A stretch of DNA of 64,000 nucleotides. Origin: Actinokineospora alba. GTDB lineage: Bacteria > Actinomycetota > Actinomycetes > Mycobacteriales > Pseudonocardiaceae. Below, piece after piece: positions 60,772-64,000 of this stretch (positions within the stretch are counted from its first letter, which is position 1; each line of letters starts with the position of its first letter). The position numbers were made by a program, and so were the translations under genes. The stretch spans positions 6,262,001 to 6,326,000 of the forward strand of contig NZ_SNXU01000001.1 of assembly GCF_004362515.1 (NCBI RefSeq), in the 5' to 3' direction. The notes below the pieces were generated by a model, which had not been told where the DNA came from, made no database searches, and worked only from the letters and a program-made list of their open reading frames with translations.

Positions 60772-62001
60772 GTGAACCTCGCCGCCCAGTCGACCAGCTA
60801 CTTCACGACAGCCCGCCACGAACAGTTGCGCGAGCAGGTCCGTGAGTTCGCGGAGAGCAAGGTCGCACCCCGGGTAGCCGAGATGGAAGAGTCCCGAGCG
60901 GTCCATTTCGAATTGTCGCGGCTGATCGCACAGCAGGGTTGGATCGGTGTCACGGTGAACCCCCGCTACGGTGGCATGGGGCTCGGCCACCTGGCGAAGA
61001 CGATCATCATCGAGGAGTTGTCACGGGTCAGCGGCGCGATGGGCGCCATGGTGCAGGCCTCGCAGCTCGGCGTCGCGAAGATCGTGCACTTCGGCAACGA
61101 GTACCAGAAGTGGCGCTGGCTGCCCGCCGTCAGCGACGGCCGGTGCCTGCCGACGATCGCGGTCACGGAACCCGAGTCCGGTGGGCACGTCGCCGGAATG
61201 TCGGCTACCGCCAAACGAGTGAACGGCGACTACGTCCTCAACGGGCGGAAGGTGTTCGTCGGAAACAGCCACGTCGGTGACCTGCACGGCGTCGTGGTGC
61301 GCACCGGGCCCGGCTCGAAAGGGATGTCGGCGTTCCTGGTCGAGTCCACCACCCCCGGGTTCTCCCTCGGCCCGCACCGGCCAGCGATGGGACTGCACGG
61401 CTTCAGCTTCGGCGAACTGATCTTCGACGACTGCCGGGTCCCGGCGGAGAACCTGCTCGGCGCCGAGGGGGACGGTCTCTCCGTCGCGTATTCCTCGAGT
61501 GTCCTCTATGGCCGGCCGAACCTGACGGCCGTCTCTCTGGGCATCCACCAGGCACTGGTCGAACGGACCGTCCACTTCACCAAAGAGCACCAGCGCTATG
61601 GCGAATCCTTGAGTGAACTCCCGACTGTCAAACAGAAACTCGGGCAGCTGCAGTCCCAGCTGATGATGTGCCGACTCGCCGCGTACCACGCCGCGCACCT
61701 GCTCGACCAGGGCATCCCGTGCGACGCGGACCTGATCAACGCCAAGCTGCTCAACGTCGAGTCCTCTCTGGACGCGGCGCGGGTGGCGATGGAGGTGCAC
61801 GCGGCGTACGGGCTCGACCCGGACCGTCACATCGAGCGCTTCTTCCGCGATGCCAACCATATTTATGCTCCGGCGGGCACTTCGGATGTGCAGCGGTTGC
61901 GGTTGGCTGAGGTGGCGCTCGGGACTTACCGCGATCAGTGGTCGGAGCGGTTTGCGGCCGAACTGCGGTCTAGTAGCACTTTTCTGCGCAACGCGGGGTA
62001 G
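60772..62001 (+). CDS. Acyl-CoA dehydrogenase-family protein lacking the usual catalytic Glu
   Basis: A 409-aa ACAD-fold flavoprotein: N-terminal helices, FAD/substrate segment AVTEPESGGHVAGMSATAKR, and the C-terminal helical domain ending NHIYAPAGTSDVQRLRLAEVAL. In most ACADs the base is the Glu of a YEGT motif; here it reads YAPAGT. The alternative Glu position used by isovaleryl-CoA dehydrogenase (LERLVLAGG) aligns with YGRPNLTAV, also without Glu. So it is a non-classical member, perhaps working on carrier-bound or secondary-metabolite substrates. Starts at GTG 60772. Confidence 0.85.
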   Translation: MNLAAQSTSYFTTARHEQLREQVREFAESKVAPRVAEMEESRAVHFELSRLIAQQGWIGVTVNPRYGGMGLGHLAKTIIIEELSRVSGAMGAMVQASQLGVAKIVHFGNEYQKWRWLPAVSDGRCLPTIAVTEPESGGHVAGMSATAKRVNGDYVLNGRKVFVGNSHVGDLHGVVVRTGPGSKGMSAFLVESTTPGFSLGPHRPAMGLHGFSFGELIFDDCRVPAENLLGAEGDGLSVAYSSSVLYGRPNLTAVSLGIHQALVERTVHFTKEHQRYGESLSELPTVKQKLGQLQSQLMMCRLAAYHAAHLLDQGIPCDADLINAKLLNVESSLDAARVAMEVHAAYGLDPDRHIERFFRDANHIYAPAGTSDVQRLRLAEVALGTYRDQWSERFAAELRSSSTFLRNAG

Positions 62002-62026
62002 GTGCTCACCGGCGTTTGGGTGTGTT

Positions 62027-62130
62027 GGTGCCTGTTTGGCTGGTTCGCCGGCGGGCTTGTGGGGCTGGTGCCTGTTTGGGTGGTTCGCCAGCAGGCTTGT
62101 GCGGCTGGTGCCTGTTTGGGTGGTTCGCCT
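62027..62130 (+). repeat. 40-bp tandem repeats running into palindrome 2
   Basis: Units start at 62027, 62067 and 62107 with GGTGCCTGTTTGG and continue with TGGTTCGCC; units 1 and 2 differ at four positions. The third unit turns into the left arm of the palindrome that follows, so its outer arm is a repeat copy. Confidence 0.85.
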
Positions 62131-62250
62131 TGATTCGGGGACCCCGGAGAAGGACCTGCGCGGGTAAAGCGGGCAGGGTGAAGAAACTGCCCCGCGCCAC
62201 GCGAGTTTAGGTCCTTCTCACCCCGAATCAAGGCGAACCACCCAAACAGG
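62111..62250. repeat. Long intergenic palindrome, copy 2
   Basis: Left arm 62111-62157, right arm 62209-62250: first 30 bases perfectly complementary, then an extra ACCCCG-type insertion on the left, then GAGAAGGACCT paired. The centre holds a GGGCAG/CTGCCC hairpin. Layout matches 39490-39647 (about 50-base arms with one ACCCC insertion, GGGCAG central hairpin, CCTAA-[AG]-CT at the arm/loop junction), though the arms differ in sequence. Confidence 0.85.
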
Positions 62251-62267
62251 CCGTTCTGTTGGGCCCC

Positions 62268-62510
62268 TTGCGATTCGGGGTGGTCGGGAGAGTTCCCTTG
62301 CCATCGCGGGTGGTCGGGACGATTCCCCTCACCCTCGCGGTGGTCGGGAGGCTTCCCCTTGCCATCGCGGGTGGTCGGGAGGCTTCCCCTTGCCATCGCG
62401 AGTGGTCGGGAAGGATCCCCTTGCCATCGCGAGTGGTCGGGAAGGATCCCCTTGCCATCGCGGGCGGCCGGGAGGGATCCCCCTTGCGATCGCGTGTGGT
62501 CGGCGGCACG
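62268..62510 (+). repeat. Eight 31-bp imperfect tandem repeats
   Basis: Units begin TTGCCATCGCG and contain GTGGTCGGGA then a TTCCCC or ATCCCC end, each with a small GGGA/TCCC dyad. Two units (5 and 6) are identical. There are no spacers, so this is a minisatellite, not CRISPR. 62511-62606 holds one degenerate extra unit and no gene. Confidence 0.8.
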
Positions 62511-62606
62511 CAGGTCGCCTAGGCAGGCCGTTCTGTTCTACCCCTTGCGTTCGCGGGGTCGTGACGGCGACCGGGCATCGCCGTCACTCCCGCTGGTGGA
62601 CCGGCG

Positions 62607-63173
62607 TCAGCGCTCGCGCTGGTGGATCAGGTCTACGACCTTGGCGGCCATCGACTTGATGAGTTCCAGGCCCGGGCGGCCCCAGCGGCTCTCCTCGGTG
62701 GCCACGACGCAGATCGTGCCCAGTGCGGTGCCGGTGCGGTCGATCAGCGGGGCGCCCATGTAGGCGCGGACGCCGATCGAGTTGATCACCGGGTTCACCG
62801 CGAAGCGCGGGTACGAGCACACGTCGTCGAGGACCAAAGCCTTGCGGCGCACCACAACGTGGGGGCAGTAGCCGTGGTCGCGGGCCATCGTGCGGCTCGG
62901 GGTGGCGTTCGAGGACGACTGGGCCGCCTTCAGCGCGTCCGCCTGGACACTGGACGGCACGTGCAGTCCGGCGAAGTACTGCTCGTTCTCGCCGATGAAG
63001 TTGACCATCGCGTAGGGGGCGTCGGCCGCCTCGGCGAGTTCGGTCGCGAAAGCATCGAACTCCGGGTCGGGGGTGCCGCCGAGCCCGAGTTCCTGCAGCC
63101 GCACCAGCCGCCTGCCGACCTCCGGGTCGTTGGGCGCGGTGAGCAGCCGGGAGTCGATCATGTCGTAGTTCAT
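62607..63173 (-). CDS. GAF-domain protein of the conservon
   Basis: A 188-aa cytoplasmic protein with one GAF domain (about residues 40-180): FATELAEAADAPYAMVNFIGENEQYFAG, CPHVVVRRKALVLDDVCSYPRF and GAPLIDRTGTALGTICVV. Its ATG overlaps the GTPase gene stop by four bases. Such GAF proteins often follow cvnD in actinomycete conservons and may sense a small ligand. Confidence 0.88.
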   Translation of the reverse strand: MNYDMIDSRLLTAPNDPEVGRRLVRLQELGLGGTPDPEFDAFATELAEAADAPYAMVNFIGENEQYFAGLHVPSSVQADALKAAQSSSNATPSRTMARDHGYCPHVVVRRKALVLDDVCSYPRFAVNPVINSIGVRAYMGAPLIDRTGTALGTICVVATEESRWGRPGLELIKSMAAKVVDLIHQRER

Positions 63174-63787
63174 GGGTGGCTCCGGATCCTAGGGACTGGG
63201 GCAGTCGTCCCGGCGACGGAGAACGTCGCGAGGACGGATTCGAGCAGGGCGATCAGCACCTCGCTCGCCGAGCGGGTGCTGCGGGCATCGCACCGGACGA
63301 GCGGCACCTGCGGCTTGAGCGCGAGCGCCTCCCGCACCTGTGCGTCGTCGTACCAGTAGCCGCCCTCGAACTCGTTGAGCGCGACGATGAACTTGATGTC
63401 ACGCCGTTCGAAGAACTCGACGGCACTGAAGCAGTCCTGCAGCCTGCGGGTGTCGGCGAGGACGACCGCGCCGAGCGCGCCGCGGGAAAGCTCGTCCCAC
63501 ATGAACCAGAAACGATCTTGCCCGGGCGTGCCGAACAGGTACAGCACCAAGTTCTTGTCGGTCAAGGAGATCCGGCCGAAGTCCATGGCGACCGTGGTGG
63601 TCGTCTTGCTCTCGACACCGGCCACGCTGTCCGTGCCGACGCTCGCCGCGGTCAGCGTCTCCTCGGTGGTCAGCGGCTCGATCTCGCTCACCGCGCCGAC
63701 GAACGTGGTCTTCCCGACCCCGAAACCGCCCGCGATGAGGATCTTGACCTGGATCGGGAACTGCTCAAACGATCCGGCGGAGGCCAT
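63170..63787 (-). CDS. Conservon GTPase (CvnD-like, MglA-type)
   Basis: A 205-aa small Ras/MglA-like GTPase: G1 GGFGVGKTT at residues 19-27, switch region FGRISL, G3-like FGTPGQDRFWFMWDEL, and an N-x-F-E-G variant (ALNEFEGG) instead of NKxD, typical for the CvnD group. Part of the histidine kinase/roadblock/DUF742/GTPase conservon that modulates differentiation in Streptomyces. It overlaps the DUF742 gene end by 23 bases. Confidence 0.92.
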   Translation of the reverse strand: MASAGSFEQFPIQVKILIAGGFGVGKTTFVGAVSEIEPLTTEETLTAASVGTDSVAGVESKTTTTVAMDFGRISLTDKNLVLYLFGTPGQDRFWFMWDELSRGALGAVVLADTRRLQDCFSAVEFFERRDIKFIVALNEFEGGYWYDDAQVREALALKPQVPLVRCDARSTRSASEVLIALLESVLATFSVAGTTAPVPRIRSHP

Positions 63788-63998
63788 CGATCACCGCCCG
63801 CAGGACGTCGGGGTCATTGGAATAGGACGTGCTTGGCGGGAATCTGGCGATGACAGCCCCCAGTTCGATCAGGTCGGACAACAGGACCTTCGCCACGGTG
63901 ACCGGGCGACGCAGGTGCGCGGCGATCTCGGCGACGGACGTCGGCACCTGGCACAGCTTCAATGCCTGGGCGTGTTCGACGCCCAGGCGGTCGGGCGC
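63765..63998 (-). CDS. DUF742 protein of the conservon (CvnC-like), 5' part outside window
   Basis: The visible C-terminal 77 residues contain the DUF742 winged-helix core: ALKLCQVPTSVAEIAAHLRRP, VTVAKVLLSDLIELGAVIAR and the LRAVIDGLRRIV end. The frame runs open to the edge, so the start is missing. The kinase and roadblock genes are expected just to the right. Confidence 0.85.
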   Translation of the reverse strand, partial: APDRLGVEHAQALKLCQVPTSVAEIAAHLRRPVTVAKVLLSDLIELGAVIARFPPSTSYSNDPDVLRAVIDGLRRIV

Positions 63999-64000
63999 GA

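Noticed and set aside
60623..60775. 50-codon ORF whose stop overlaps the ACAD-like GTG start
   Set aside because: GC at third positions is about 58%, versus above 90% in neighbours, and rare codons abound; the overlap is probably chance in a regulatory leader.
62268..62510. 31-bp repeats considered as a CRISPR array
   Set aside because: Repeats abut without spacers, vary between units, and no cas genes are present; this is a minisatellite.

Overview
The window is a stretch of a very GC-rich actinobacterial chromosome. Several genes are close to diagnostic: an XRE/DUF5753 + DUF397 pair, a mycothiol-type maleylpyruvate isomerase, an F420-type (DDN) nitroreductase domain, UdgX, DUF3040, and the start of a conservon (DUF742 + MglA-like GTPase + GAF). 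GTG and TTG starts are frequent. The overall style fits a filamentous Pseudonocardiales-type actinomycete; this is an inference, since there is no rRNA in the window. No tRNA, IS element, prophage or CRISPR array was seen.

Layout. 0-5 kb: Nudix hydrolase, XRE/DUF397 pair, an AlkD-like protein, MerR regulator divergent from a paired SMR pump, secreted TAP-family peptidase. 5-8.7 kb: pheST (minus strand). 8.9-13.5 kb: an HSP90-like ATPase and a 932-aa TPR protein in one operon. 13.6-20 kb: NarL-type two-component system, DUF6326 membrane protein, second AlkD-like protein, NmrA-like oxidoreductase divergent from its probable TetR regulator with twin operators, GlxA-type regulator divergent from a dienelactone hydrolase. 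20-22.8 kb: an ABC-F ATPase preceded by a 7-8 codon upstream ORF and an attenuator-like RNA, then an Imm5-like protein and a VOC protein. 23.5-26.3 kb: translation cluster infC-rpmI-rplT-trmH (minus), with infC apparently starting at ATC, next to a DUF1844 gene. 26.3-32.6 kb: two tandem paralogous membrane proteins, a CitAB-type two-component system and a DctA-type transporter. 32.7-39.3 kb: a large LuxR-ATPase regulator, then a tightly coupled HAD phosphomutase / GH65 phosphorylase / YbdK-type ligase operon. 39.3-45.4 kb: repeats, DUF3040, SDR, UdgX, a small secreted twin-repeat protein, MpaB/TetR operon, and a DDN-hemerythrin fusion.

45.6-60.4 kb is a carbohydrate locus: a ROK regulator, ABC sugar importer (binding protein + two permeases), GH4 glycosidase, BadF-type sugar kinase and secreted GH5, followed by divergent secreted GH20 and GH31 enzymes carrying CBM32 and ricin-type domains. 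Two sites matching the DasR (GlcNAc regulator) operator sit at the ROK-operon and GH20 promoters, which ties the two halves together as a probable amino-sugar/glycan scavenging regulon. 60.5-64 kb: an unusual acyl-CoA dehydrogenase-like gene, a repeat-rich non-coding block, and the conservon at the right edge.

The most unusual non-coding content is a set of long intergenic palindromes (39490-39647, 53948-54275, 62111-62250) and tandem minisatellites (39227-39289, 54301-54388, 62027-62130, 62268-62510). Two of the palindromes share architecture, while their long arms differ in sequence yet stay paired.
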